A stretch of 64,000 bases of DNA from Rotaria sordida. Its lineage: Eukaryota; Rotifera; Eurotatoria; Philodinida; Philodinidae. The stretch covers positions 62,001-126,000 of the forward strand of contig CAJNOL010000337.1 of the NCBI GenBank assembly GCA_905250125.1, in the 5' to 3' direction. Under the pieces are notes generated by a model, which did not search any database, had not been told where the DNA came from, and was given only the letters and a program-made list of their open reading frames with translations. Of the stretch, positions 1 to 12,499 are shown piece after piece. The translations under genes were made by a program, and so were the position numbers. Positions within the stretch are counted from its first letter, which is position 1. Each line of letters begins with the position of its first letter.

Positions 1-3000
1 ATAGTAGCGAATTGGTCAATAACAGTTACTACTGAAGGAAAATGTTCGAATGATTTTACTAATATTCATTTGTATGTTTAATAAAAAAAAAAAAAAAAGA
101 AAATATTAAAATTTTTTTTCTTTGTTCATTTAAAATTAGCTATCTTCAATATGGTGCATATCCATTAACTGCACCACGAAATGAATCATTTCCACAAACA
201 TATATAACTAGGCGTCATAATCTTTTTAAATTAATATTTAATCAAACATTAATAAATCCATTAATTCAATTAAATAGTCCGTCAATTGGAACATGGTTTG
301 CTATGGTAAAAAAGAAATCTTATGATTTTGATTAGTTTTTGTTTTTTATTTATTTGTTTAATCGTTATTTTATTTAGATATTTATTGATCGTCCAACATC
401 AACTATTGAACCAAGAGTATATGTCTATACAAAATTTTTTTTGTTTTTATTAACAAAATTTTTTTTTATAGATTTCTAATACGGGATGTAATATTTATTT
501 ATCAACTTGGCTTGATTATCAAGTAGTATCAATACCTTTAACATTAATACTCAATGAGCCAATTCAAATTGTATTAACTAATGATAAACCATCGATTTAT
601 ACATCGTAAATATTTAAGAATTGTTTTATATGTACAAGAAAAAAATTTAATATTTTGTTTTTATTTATTTAGTTATTATACATTAGTAGGAAATTCTCGA
701 ATTATAATTTTATCAGAATGGTCAAGTAATTGTGATATAATAATTTTAGCTAAAATAAATTCACTTCCAAATATTTCTTTATATGATTATAAAACAGGTT
801 TATTCAAAACAAAAAATAATAATTTCATAAATAGAAAATAAAATTATTTAATTTCTTATAGTTTGTAAAAATAAAACATGTTCAATGGAAATTGATCAAT
901 TATCTGCATTTATATGGATTTATTTTCAAATAACAGTTAATAATTTATCATGTTTAATAAATCCTATTCATGGTAAAATGCTTATTCGTTCAATAGGTAT
1001 TTTATTTCAAATGACTTTTTTTTTTTCTATAGAAAATTTTTCAAATAATTTTTTGTTTTTTTAGAATGTTTATCATTTTCAAATAATTTTTGTATTCAAT
1101 CTTATCCAACACGACGAATAATGTTTAATTATTATTATGATTTTTTATACGTACCTATATATACGACAAATCGATCAAATAGGGGTAGTACTAGTTCAAT
1201 AACATTAAATGGAAAAGATTTATCCTTATATTCATATGAATTTATTGTTGATGATAGAAATATTGGTGGAACATTATATTTGGATTTTGACTCACGAATT
1301 ATGGTAAGAAAATTTATCATAGTGTTTTTTTTTTATTAACGAAGGAAGTCCTCCGACTGATAAATTGATATCAAGTTGAGACTATGTGCATTATGTCGAC
1401 TTAAACGAGCTATGAATACATTGAAAAGAATTCGTGTCCTTAGTTTATTGCTGTGGAGATATTGCAAGAATAGTTTATAGTGAAAGTTTCAAGTCTTTTG
1501 ATTTGCTTCTATCACGAAATGAGAATATGAAATTTGCCGATTTATGTAAGTGATGTAAAAGACACGCTATTATCCGTACGTGGCGAAGCGATGAGGTTTG
1601 GCTAGACTAGCGGCAGGACGGATATAAGGGCTTGAATAGACTTCAGTTCTTGTAAAAATTTTCTATTACTGTTTAATTTGCATTTTATTCTGACAAGTGA
1701 TGCGTTGTTACAAGATCAGTCGACATTTTATCTACTACTGATTAGAGCTCAATAAGCATGGGCAGCGGTGTCACAAGACTTGAAAGAGCGAATACCTACT
1801 ATAGATTCACATTTCATAGGCTCAAACACTTTTCTTCTTCCATCAGATTATCAGATTTGAATAGTGCATCACATTTTTTTGTACAAACATCAATGTTTTC
1901 CGCCGCCGCCGACAACTAATGATGATATTTTCTCAATCAAGCAGACTTAGAAAATGTTTTTGAGGAAATATGGAATTTTCTATAAGAGCCATACACCAGC
2001 AATGGGGATACAGTTTAGTATAGCTCTCCACCTGTTATAGATGTTCTTTATGATTTGATAAGCCTAAAATATTAAACTATAAGAAAATATTGCATTAACG
2101 TAAGGTGAGGTTTTATTGGGTGTAGTGTAGGTGTGGATGTAAATGAAGTTACGATGAATATCCACATCCACACTTAAAAGTGTTAATTTCTATAATAGAG
2201 AGCTATACTGAACTATACCCATCCTATAAAAAAATATTGAGCCTATTTGAGAATCAAAACATTTCGCTGTCTATGACTATTATCATAGCTGTATCTTAGG
2301 ATAGGAACAAAGACAAGATTAGTTGGATGATTTCCTTTGTAAGATTTTATTTTATTTTTTGCTTTATAGCCTTTTGTATCACCAAATGTGAATGTTAGTA
2401 TTCATGGATGTATATCAAAATATCGACCACTTTTATTTGATAGATGCGAATATGATTATAGAATAATTATTGAAAAAAATTCTATGGTAATTCGATCATT
2501 ACCTTATCCTGAAATGGCTCTTTGGTATTTAACATTACAATATGTTTGTAATGGGTTAGTTGAATTTTTTTTTTTTTTTTGTTATTAAGAAAATTCTTTT
2601 ATTTTTTGTTTTATCGTTGATTTTAGTGCAGTAAATGAATGCGCAAATGCTACATTATCTCTAATGTTTCAAATATCATCATCACAATGTACAAAACAAC
2701 AATGTGGAACATATGGTGTTTGTAGAATATTGACATCACAACAAAATGTTTTTTCAACTTGTTCATGTATTGCTGGTTAGTAAGAAAAGCTTGCTTTTTT
2801 TTTTCTTCAAAGGATCAAGTAACTGATATTTTGTTGTGTTAAATAAAATCGATGGACTCTTGTAATGACATTTCTGTAATAAAGTTTTCAGGGTTTGAAA
2901 AAAACAAAAAGATGTCTATATTAACGGAAATGTCACGAGAGTAAATGAGTCTTGAAAGATGATTCTTCTCTTCGTCGAATGAATAAGTCATCAGTGTAGA

Positions 3001-6000
3001 GTCAAATTAAAATAATCTAACTATCACTAAACCATTTGAAACATTATCCTTTCGAAAGATAACGAATTCAATCTTTCCTCAAATCATTTTATTTTTCTGG
3101 TTATTTTCTTTAATCAAATAGCAATCAAAATAAGATGAATTCGGCTGGTGAATTATTCTTCTTATTTGATTTTCATAGAACGAAACTATTGTAAGATAAA
3201 TTCAGAATTTATCAAAATCACATTCATATAATAATTTATTTTGCTTTTTGAAATTGCTCTATTGCTTAAAACTTAATTGTAAAAATGAATATAAATGTGT
3301 CAAATCTATTCTAAAAAAAGAAAACAAAAAATATAATTTTTCCTAATATAAATGAAAGGATAGGAGCACATAAATGGTCAAATCGATCGGCTTTCTTAAC
3401 CAACTCCATTGAATCGTATATATATATAAATATCAATGGAAAGAGCATATCAATAATAACATTTTGATACTAATATTCTGAAGCTTCAATTACATTTTCA
3501 AACCTAAAAGCTATAAACAAAGTAGAGCAAATACCACTGAATTTATGAATTTCGTAGCTCCTGGATGGAGCTTCAATCTCATATATATAAATCACCAATT
3601 GAATGTTTAATTTAACGAGACGTGGTGAGTTCTATGTGTTGGTAGACATCATTATTCTCAAGATTGAATAATGTCGTTCATAAAATATTCACTTTTAATG
3701 AAAACTAATATAATATTCAGAATTAGCATCAAAAGCTGAGTTGATCTATGCATGATTCAAAAAAATTCTGGAACTTTTCTTTTCATCGAAAAATTTACCC
3801 TCTAGTCAGAAATCTTGAAAGTTGTATGATAGCAAAATGGTAGATATCTAGAAAATAAAAGTTGGTTTCTCATTGAGTTCATTTCTTGTCTGATCTCTAA
3901 TGGAGATCATGGATAAATTTTTCGACGTAGAAAAAAAAGTTCCAGTAATTCTTTAAATCACATATAGAGTCAACTCAGTTTTTTACGTTGATTCTGAATA
4001 TTAGATTAGTTTTCATTCAAAGATGAATTTCTTTCTGATTGAAATCATTCAATCTTGAGAAATAATGTACTTAGAAATAGCCGATTTGACCACTTATACG
4101 TCTTCATCTTTTAATCTCATCGATGCTCTTTTACTTCTAGCTTATGTGTAACAAATAATAATTTGCTTCTTTTGTTTTTTATTTTATTAATCCATTCAAT
4201 TATATATATATATATATATATAAATTTGTCTCTAGGTTATCGTGGATATGGTTGTACTGATGATACTCATGCTTATACATCAAAACATTTATCAAGTGTT
4301 CTTTTTTTAACAATAAGTAATTTAATGTTTTTACCAGCTATTATATTAGCTATCTATAGACATTTATATATCGAAGCACTTATCTATTTTTTCAATATGT
4401 TTTTTTCAACAGTAAGTTTTGAATATTAAAAAAAAAAAAGAAAGAAAGTTTATTTGATCTTTTAGTTTTATCATGCATGTGATCAAGATATAAATAAATT
4501 TTGTATATTTAAATATGATGGTTTACAATTATCAGATTTTATTGGTTCATATGCATCATTTGTTATTACATTAATAACTATGGCAATAATACCACGAACA
4601 ATAAAAGCATTTTTATTTATGTTAGGTATATTAACATGTATTGTTATTAATTCACGTGATCGTTTTGATCATTTACAATTTATTTGGTTAATTAGTATTA
4701 CATTTATTTTTACAATTTTAACTTGGGTAATTAGATTGTTTGATTTTTGATTATTTTTTTTGTTTTTTAATTTTTTAAATCAAATTTAGATTATTGTTTC
4801 GATTAAATATCGTCGTTTACAACCATCTTCAAAACGTCTTCTATTATATATGCCAGGCTTTTTATTAGCATTTGCTGGACTTATTTTATTTGCATTTTGT
4901 GAAACAGATAAAAACTATTGGTATATACATAGTTTATGGCATATATTTATTGCAAGTTCAATACTTTTTTTTCTTCCACATAAAAATTTCTATAAAAAAG
5001 GTAATAAAAAAATAAAACTTTTTTTTTTTTTAAATTTTGATATTTATATCTTTAAATTGAAAAAAATAAGAAAATAATAGATTAGAAGTGAAAGAACAAG
5101 ATCAAATCGATCTACCACTTTTAGAAAGAAAAAAATCAGGTGATGATAATAATCAAAGCAATTTTTTTCCTTATCCATACCTAAAGCATGTTGAATGCAT
5201 TGATGCTGTGGAATTAACATTTGCTAATATAATAGAAAAATATTTTTTTTTATACATTCAGGAAAAGATATGGATTAGGAGTATTAGTAGATTACTTTTT
5301 TTGGATTCACAATGCGGTCTCGGTAAGACTAGAAAAAGGTCCATTCTTTTCAACTGAAACTCTCAGGATATTCTACTGGTCATTCGATCTGTTTATGGAG
5401 CAAAATTTCAGATCGAAAATAGTCATGAGTACGGACTCTTTCAGTATTTGTCTAGTCTTACCAAGATATCCTTGTGAACCTAACATGATCTCAAGTGGTG
5501 GGTAACAGTTCGGATAGTTTCGTCGTAAGCCTATTGCACATAATATATTTACAGTAGATCTCAATGCACCTATTATATATGTCGGTAAGCATAGAAACAC
5601 TGATATTAATTTATAGCTTGATTAGTTCACGCTTTTTGTGTTGATCACTTGACGGCTGTGACAAATCATAGCCATCGACATTGACATCTTGAATTTAAAT
5701 TTTTTGTTTGCATAAAAATTAAATACTTCACTATTTGACGTTAATACCGTTCAACGCCTTTTTCCGTTGCTAAGAAACTCTGGGAAAGAAGTCTAACATC
5801 TGTTGTTCTCGTTTCGTATGGAAACGTATCTAATGATTGTTGACCTCCTCCCATTGTTATGAAAAGAGAGAGTCGCAAAACTGTGACTTAAAACTTACAC
5901 TCACTATATTGTTCTTCAAAAAACATAATGTGAATTCTATAAAATCGTTAAAATATCTGAATAGGATTAATATAGCGAAAAACGTTTTCCCTATTGACAT

Positions 6001-6662
6001 ATTTCTCCGAAATACATTCTTGTTATATAGAACTGAAGAGAATCGATCGTCTTTTTAACTACCAACCATTGGAATCGTATCACTGTTAGCTGCATGAAAG
6101 TGAATATGTTAATCTTTTTCCTAAGCGATAAAAACACAAGACCTAGCATCGTTTTTACTATTCAGATTTCAAGAAAACTAATCATTCTCTCGAAAGGATC
6201 TAGTATGAATTATCCGATGGATTCAACCTAATAAATTCTTATCTACGAATTCATTCTAGTATAATCGGTAATAATCATGCATGTCTTTATTATTTGCTAA
6301 TTTACAAAATATTATTGACTATTTCTATTCTGAAAATTTAAAATCATTCTCAAGACTCTCATTTTAAAAACTTGTTAAAATAAGATAGTTTGTTTTTTAT
6401 CAATGTTTGCTTTGAACACTTTTTAGTTCTTGATACTTTGTTTTAGAAAGAAAAAGAAATTTTTATACTGAATTTTTCTTTTTTTTTCACAGAATCTGTT
6501 AAACAACGATTAAGACCTGCTCAACCAAATATAAATATAAATATAGATAGTCCATCAATTGGTACTGATAATCAAGTTATTGCATTGCCAATTGACAACG
6601 CTTCTTTATCATCATCGAATACTGATTCATCAAAAAAATCAACTGACGATCTTCTTCATTAA
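1..6662 (+). CDS. TMEM8: TMEM8/PGAP6-like membrane protein, 5' truncated by the window
   Basis: Fourteen exons by my splicing: 1-71, 140-305, 378-416, 472-605, 673-797, 862-972, 1065-1303, 2370-2554, 2627-2775, 4236-4411, 4466-4726, 4790-5000, 5086-5139 and 6493-6662. They give 696 visible residues in one frame; the N-terminus lies outside. The first half is a beta-rich, Cys-containing ectodomain. Exon 9 carries a Cys cluster (QCTKQQCGTYGVC, CSC) like the EGF-like module of TMEM8, completed by GYRGYGC in exon 10. A seven-helix CREST domain follows, with TISNLMFLP, FYHACDQ and HSLWH matching the conserved Ser, His/Asp and HxxxH positions of the family. PGAP6/TMEM8A is a GPI-specific phospholipase A2 at the cell surface; TMEM8B/C are relatives, so the exact paralogue is open. 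The tail is hydrophilic and Ser-rich. The 54-nt exon 13 is inferred from phase only. Introns 7, 9 and 13 are large and hold repeats. Confidence 0.87.
2002..2223. repeat. Short inverted-repeat element in TMEM8 intron 7
   Basis: The left arm at 2003-2045 (core TTTAGTATAGCTCTC) is matched by the reverse complement of 2185-2222 (core TTCAGTATAGCTCTC). A second inner hairpin pairs a GTGTGGATGT motif near 2131 with ATCCACATCCACAC near 2159. The size (about 220 bp) and structure suit a miniature inverted-repeat element. It lies inside the 1304-2369 intron and has no coding capacity. Confidence 0.5.
3373..4094. mobile_element. TA-flanked long-TIR non-autonomous DNA element in TMEM8 intron 9
   Basis: The outer ends read A(A/G)TGGTCAAATCG at 3373 and, inverted, at 4094. 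Each is immediately preceded by TA (3371-3372 and 4095-4096), like a Tc1/mariner target duplication. A long inner inverted repeat pairs roughly 3650-3810 with 3900-4065; shared cores include TCTCAAGATTGAAT, TGAAAACTAAT and CTGGAACTTTT. The left arm holds about 240 bp without a partner on the right, so it is asymmetric or carries an older insertion. No transposase is visible. Confidence 0.7.
5303..5480. repeat. Small TIR element in TMEM8 intron 13
   Basis: About 30 bp at the left end (GGATTCACAA, then GGTAAGACTAGA near 5322) is repeated inverted at the right end (TCTAGTCTTACC near 5451, then TTGTGAACC to 5480). The interior shows no ORF that I believe. It is MITE-like by structure only. Confidence 0.5.
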
Positions 6663-8235
6663 AATAAACAGTTTGTGATTAGTTTGTTTGTTTGTTTGGT
6701 TTTTTTTATTTTATTTCAAAATGTTGAATTCAATGTGATCTTTTCAAAACTCTATTTGTGCTTATTCGTCTTTTGACTAAAAATCTTCTCTCAAAATCAA
6801 TTTATTTTATTGTTCATTTTCTTTTATCAACAGATCATTATTTTGTCACTCTAGTCGTTTTCTGTTTGTACAATTACAACTTCGTTTGATCTATCTTCTT
6901 CACATCTGTTTTTCTTTTGTTCATTCAAGTGTAAAACATTTACGAGATGGCGCTAATCAATATCTGTTTTTTTTTTTATCTTGCATTCATGTAGGACAAT
7001 ATATCTATTTTTTTTTAAATTGTCATCATTAGTATTCAAATAAAATTAAAGGGTCTTCAACGATTTTAATATCAATTAATTAATTTAAATGTCAAATCAT
7101 AAGATTGGTTCTTTGTTTGATATGTCTGAACAGCTCACTTTGTTAAACAATGTGCAACATTATTAATCTCTTTTTTGATTGGTGTAAATAATATTCATAC
7201 TCAATATTCAAATATGAAGTTCAATTTTAATAAGTTAGATATTACAAAAAAACAAATAATTATACACACACACGATACTTCTCCAGATCAGTGGCACGAT
7301 TTACTACTGTCGGCTGATTACATTAAAAATACCTAATGAACCAAAAGTGGCTTTATCGAAGAACAATTTGAATATTTCCATCATCTTTGAAGCAAATGAA
7401 TTGATTTTTCCTGTCGCTGATAGAAGAATGTTCATGAATTATATCCATAAAAAAAATTAACAATATATATCATTTTTTTTTGATTAATTCTTCAAACTAT
7501 TGCTATTGAGTCTCAAATTTATATTGCATGTACTCTGAACGTTTCACTCATAAGTAGCTAGGATTTATTGAGAACACTACAATACAATTTTCATAAGCTC
7601 ATTTAAAGTTACAATATTTATTGAAGCCAAGGGTAGTTTTAATATTTTCTTATGGATATGATCCATAAACATTCCTCTATCAGCAATAAAAAAAATCAGT
7701 TCATTTAGCCCACCCTGCGCATATTCGTATTAGCATTTTTCTTATGTGGATATTTTCTATTGATTATTTGCAAGAAGAAAGGGTGTGGATACGAGTCTTT
7801 TCTACGTCCACATCAATGAGTGCACGGAATTGCGGATCCAGGTTTTTGTAGATCCGAGTCCAAACCCAAGGTTTTTAGCTATTTATTCGCTACTCTTAGA
7901 AAAAAATGCAATGTACAGTTATATCTTGTTGCTGTATTTCTCATCTGAAGAGCAGCGGATCACAAAAAGATGTAACTGGGTCTAACAAAAAATAAAACTT
8001 AGGATCCGGATCTGGAAAAGAATCATATATACTATTAACTTTGTTTGATAGAATAAAACGAAAGAATTTATATCGTGATATTGTTTCATTTTGTATTCGA
8101 ATTCTAAATAAAATTTTGTTTTGTTGTTAATTTTTATTTATATTCGAAATAATATACATTGCTAATATACTTTTATGATAGAACATTATTGTTTATGTAA
8201 AATACAAATGTTAATAAATTCTCTAGATTTTAAAG
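6663..8235. other. Intergenic: TMEM8 3' end to Artemis start
   Basis: AT-rich and non-coding. A canonical AATAAA at 7039-7044 is a plausible polyadenylation signal for the TMEM8-like gene. A TIR element at 7394-7706 is listed separately. GGATCC-rich sequence at about 7830-7860 and 7996-8010 recalls a short repeat seen in other introns. Just before the Artemis ATG there is a TTCTCTAG acceptor-like site (AG at 8225-8226), ten bases upstream of the start. Confidence 0.6.
7394..7706. repeat. TIR element between TMEM8 and Artemis
   Basis: Left arm 7394-7460 and the inverse of 7640-7706 align over about 65 bases. Shared blocks are AAATGAA(T/C)TGATTTTT, GCTGATAGA(A/G)GAATGTT and CATATCCATAA (imperfect on the left). 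The right end is preceded by TA in its own orientation; the left has CA. It looks like an old, mutated member of the TA-targeting MITE class. It is non-coding. Confidence 0.5.
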
Positions 8236-11200
8236 ATGAGTGCTTATCATGGTATATTAGAAGAATATCCTCTTATATCAATTGATTCATTTGAAAGTTA
8301 TAATTATACAAGTACAATGTTTTTTATAACACATATTCATATGGATCATCTTGTTGGTCTTGAACGACCAGAATTTGGTAAATATGTTGCAAAAATCAAT
8401 GCTCCAATATATATGTCTGATATTTCAAAACAATTATTAAGTACAATGGCTCTATATCGTCATTTAATACCATATTTTAAATCAGTTCCAATTGATCAAC
8501 CATTTACATTAACAATTCAATCGAATGATCCTGTACAAGCAAAGAAAAAAGAAGGAGGAGGTTAAAAATAAACAAAATTTTATTTTTATATAGAATTATA
8601 ATTTTTAGATATTGAAAGTTTAAAAAATACATTATCATCACATACACCAAATGTTGGTGAAATAGTTGTTGTAACTTGTTTTGGTTCAGGTCATTGTCCT
8701 GGTTCAATTATGATATGGATTGAAGGTGAACATGGTAATGTTTTATTTACAGGTGATTTTCGTCTTTATCATGGTCAAGCTAAACGTTTAATACATTTAC
8801 ATCGACGACGAACAGATAATGATGATAATTATATATTTAAACCAATTGATAATCTTTATATGGATATGACATTTTTTCGTCCAGAAATTTTACATATACC
8901 AACACGTGAAATAAGTTGTCAAGCACTTATTTTATGGATAAAAACTTTATTATCTGATAAATCAAATGTAAATTTTCATTTTAAACAAAGGTATTATAAA
9001 AAACAAAAAAATCAACTTAAATTATTTATTTCAAGTAACAAAAAAAATTTTTTTTTGTTTTGTTTCTTTTTCTTCTAGTGCTCGTGTTGGTTATGAACAA
9101 ATTTTTCGAGCTTTATATGATAGTTTAGGTATGCGTGTACATGTTGAACAAAGTCAATATGAATTTTTTGCATGTTTACCAATTATACAAGAATGTTTAA
9201 CAACAGATCCAACAATAACACGTTTACATGCATGTCGTACAGCATCATCAAATTATACACAACCATGTTCATTATTTCGAAATTGTGATAAACCTATTCG
9301 TATATTTTTATCAATTATGTGGTTTACAGAACAAATATCTGCTAGTAAATTTCATTTTCTATTTATTGTTATAATATGATATATGAGTAAAATCAGGGAA
9401 AACGACTTTTTTTTAAGAAGTTCTATTCATATGAATAAATACCATTCGAAACACTGTTTTATTCGGGCCATATGCTAGTCGATAGAACTTGAAATTCTAA
9501 GTCTATTAGATCTGAGAGCGTATTTTACTAAAATCCTTTTCGTACTATCGATAATAAACATTTTTTGTTTGTTAAGGTGAATTATTAGTTGAATATCATG
9601 AATATCATTCAAATTTTGATCAAAATTTATCAAAACGTTGTATTGGTTATCAAGATTATGGAAATGAAAATACTGATATAACATTTCAAGATACATATTT
9701 AAATTATCGTTTATGTTATTCATTACATTCATCATTTTCTGAAATAATTGATGTATTAAAAACTTTAAAACCAAAATGTGTTACACCAATAGCTGTACCA
9801 TTGGCATCATTATTGACAACAAAACGTTTATTTCAAATAATTGATTATTTTATAAAAGATCAATCGAATAAAATATCAATGATAACAATGAAAAAATTAA
9901 ATGAAAAAATTCAACGAAAATCTCTTAATCAACAAATACAACTTAAACATCGTTATGAATTATTTGAAACAAAAATTCAACGAAAACGTCGAAGAAAATT
10001 ATTTAAAGAACAACAACAAAGAAAAGCGAATGATGAAGAATTAGATTTTGGAATTGATGATGAAAAAGAACAAAATCTTTTACAACGAATCAATTCTGTA
10101 AATGAATCAATTTGTAAACAAATACAAACAAATCATTCAAAAAAGTTTTTTCGATGTATGTACAAAAGACCTTTTTTTTTTCTTACTAAGACAATCTTGT
10201 AGATAGAACGAAATATATCTGTAAAAGATATTAATGGAATGAGATAAGTATCATACAACAGAAGGGATTAGTAAAAACAAAGCTCATCTATGCAATCGTT
10301 TCTTTCAGTATGAATCAACGTGAAGGGATCTCGTTACATTTCAAATCAATTACGTTTTTTTAGCAGTTTTATTTGAAAATAAACCACCAGACAAAGGGTT
10401 TATTATTCTATACTTTTTTACACTGTATTTTGTCCTACGAAAAACCCAAGTGATGCTAATAGTTATACATTACTAATGTCTATTTCAAAAAAGAAGGCAG
10501 ATGGGTATTTTTTTTTTGAGTGGATTGATCTAGAGATCTATAGTTTTCATCATTGAAAAGAGGAGATAAAGATGTATCGAACCATATATGAAAAGATATT
10601 TTTTTCACTACTTTCCTAAGAGTTTCAATCAAAAGTTTTCAAAAAATTGCTTTTTTCTCATATGTTAAAAAAAAAACATTTTTCATCAAAACACTACAAA
10701 AACTTCCATTGTTCGATTATTTTGTTGAAAAGATGGGGTGATAAATTGTATCCCAATAGCGAGAATATCTTATTAGTAGTAGTTAGGAATAGAGTCTTTA
10801 CATAGGTCTGTAGCTCTTCATTTGGTGGTTCTAGTACACTTCTGAAAATCAATAAATTAATATCACGACTATGAGAGGTATGCTGTTTTTCTAGAAACTT
10901 TATGTAAAACTCTTAGGAAAGTAGTCAAAAATCTTTTCATATACGGTTCCATACGTCTTTATCTCCTCTTTTCAATGGTGAAAATCGCAGCTCTCTAGGC
11001 CAATCTATTCACAAAATAACCACCCCCCCCCCCCTTCCTTTCTTTTCTATCTTTTGATTCGGAAGATAATCTGAAATAATTAAGATTTTTAATAATTGAT
11101 TTTAAATTTTTAGCTATTTCTTTGGATATACCAATAATAAAAGATAAAAAAAATATTTCGCATAATGATCAAAAAAGCAATATATCATGTGAAGAATCAA

Positions 11201-11523
11201 CTTCAAATGAAAGTTTTTCATCAAATCAAATTATTTCTATTGAATCAACATTAGAAGATTCATCTTGTTCATTATCAATTGAAGATAAATCAATTAATGA
11301 TATTGTTATTTCTAATGTTTTATCATCTGAAATTGAACCTATTACTATTGATCAACAACTTATGGAATTATCATCTATAGAAAATGATCATGATTGTATA
11401 ATGTCAGATACTTCATCGGATACAGTTGATTATGATTTTGATACACAAACATATACAACACTTAAATTTGAATCTCAAGAATCAATAATTCCTTTAGCTA
11501 ATTGTCATGATAATGAATGTTAG
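8236..11523 (+). CDS. DCLRE1C: Artemis / SNM1C-like beta-CASP nuclease
   Basis: Five exons (8236-8560, 8609-8990, 9079-9344, 9577-10155, 11114-11523) give 653 residues; human Artemis has 692. The start aligns with the vertebrate start: the metallo-beta-lactamase signature T-H-I-H-M-D-H puts H33, H35, D37 and H38 at the same numbers as in the human protein. Further motifs are SGHCPGS, the acidic TGDFRL, HACR and the beta-CASP LHSSFSEI. Artemis opens hairpins and trims DNA ends in non-homologous end joining together with DNA-PKcs. The last two exons encode a Lys/Glu-rich coiled region and a Ser/Asp-rich acidic tail, both poorly conserved in this family. The 958-bp last intron holds a TIR element. 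An acceptor-like CTCTAG lies ten bases before the ATG. The next gene follows 88 bp downstream. Confidence 0.93.
10493..11038. mobile_element. Long-TIR MITE in the last Artemis intron
   Basis: The stretch around 10500-10625 is repeated inverted at 10912-11035. Shared blocks are ATTGAAAAGAGGAGATAAAG, AAAAGAT and CTACTTTCCTAAGAGTTT, so the TIRs are roughly 120 bp. The right terminus runs into a C homopolymer at about 11022-11034, so the exact end and target duplication cannot be read. The interior is non-coding. Confidence 0.65.
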
Positions 11524-11611
11524 ATAGTGCATTTTTTTTTTTGTAGTAATTTTTTTCCTAATAATGATAATTTATGTAGGATTTGTTGTTATTGTTGTTT
11601 TTTTGTAGATC
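11524..11611 (+). promoter_or_regulatory. 88-bp spacer with 3' splice site before the downstream ATG (operon-type)
   Basis: Only 88 bases separate the Artemis stop from the TMEM35-family start. The spacer ends in a T-rich tract and TTTTGTAG (AG at 11607-11608), three bases before the ATG. There is no obvious room for a promoter plus a 5' exon. This is what a spliced-leader acceptor in a polycistronic unit looks like; a cis-spliced 5' UTR exon further upstream is the alternative. Confidence 0.5.
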
Positions 11612-12499
11612 ATGAGTTCAGTAGCTTTATTCGTTATTACACTTACTATTGGTATTTTTTTTATTCTTATTGGTCAATTTAAAGTTACATCGAAATTTTT
11701 TCCTGATATACATGAAGATATGGTAAAGATCGATGTTTTCTTTTTATAAATCATATTCATTTTATTTTATATAAAAAGAGACATGAATTTGGACGTATTA
11801 ATAAAGTATTTCCATTTTATAAAATAACTGGTTGGCGTCCATATGCTAAAAATTATCGAATGACTATTGGTATTATTGAAATTATTTGCGGAATTATTTT
11901 AGTTGTTGGACCAGGTTAATTGATTTTTTTATTTAAACACAACTATAAAAGGTTTTACTACAAAATAGCATACACAGTGTTGTGAAAAATCTTAGAATCA
12001 ATATTGCAGTTTCGTTATTTTCACATCAAGATGACTTGAGTTCTGTTTGAAAGTCATATATACAGATAGAAGAATTCTTTTGAATATTTTCATAAAAAAG
12101 AAAGTTTGAAAGATTATTTATATTTGAATTTAAAATGAAATACAGATAATTCTATAATTCTTCACAATATTGTAAATTCCGCTCTGTAGTAAAAACTTTA
12201 TAGTCGTCTTGATTTAATTTATAGAAACTTGTTTTTTTTGTTTTGTTTAAAAAGGACGACTGAAACAATTGGCGAATAGTGTACTTTTAATGTTAATGTT
12301 AGGTGCTGTTTATACACATTATGCTTTACATGATAAACTTGATCGTATGGCACCTGGAATTATTTTTGGTTTACTTTTATTCACACGTCTAATTATTTGT
12401 GCACAAGAAAAACGTTCGAGAAATGAGCAATCAACTAAATTTACCAATGAAGAAAAAGATAATCAACAAGAATTTACAGATGAAAAGAAAAATGATTAA
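11612..12499 (+). CDS. TMEM35-family (TMEM35B-like) four-helix membrane protein
   Basis: Three exons (11612-11722, 11779-11914, 12255-12499) encode 163 residues. An N-terminal hydrophobic helix is followed by a FPFYKITGWRP segment, then GIIEIICGIILVVGPG, LANSVLLMLMLGAVYTHYAL and a last helix ending in GLLLFTRLII. The order and the VFP(F/L)..GY/W.P, VGP and LGAV(I/Y)TH(Y/F) motifs resemble vertebrate TMEM35B, and less closely TMEM35A (NACHO, an ER chaperone of nicotinic receptors). The C-terminus is a charged Lys/Glu/Asn tail. TMEM35B itself has no established function, so none is claimed. It sits 88 bp behind Artemis on the same strand. Confidence 0.8.

Noticed and set aside
5373..5600. 75-codon minus-strand frame in TMEM8 intron 13
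   Set aside because: It overlaps a small inverted-repeat element, has no homology, and sits antisense in an intron.
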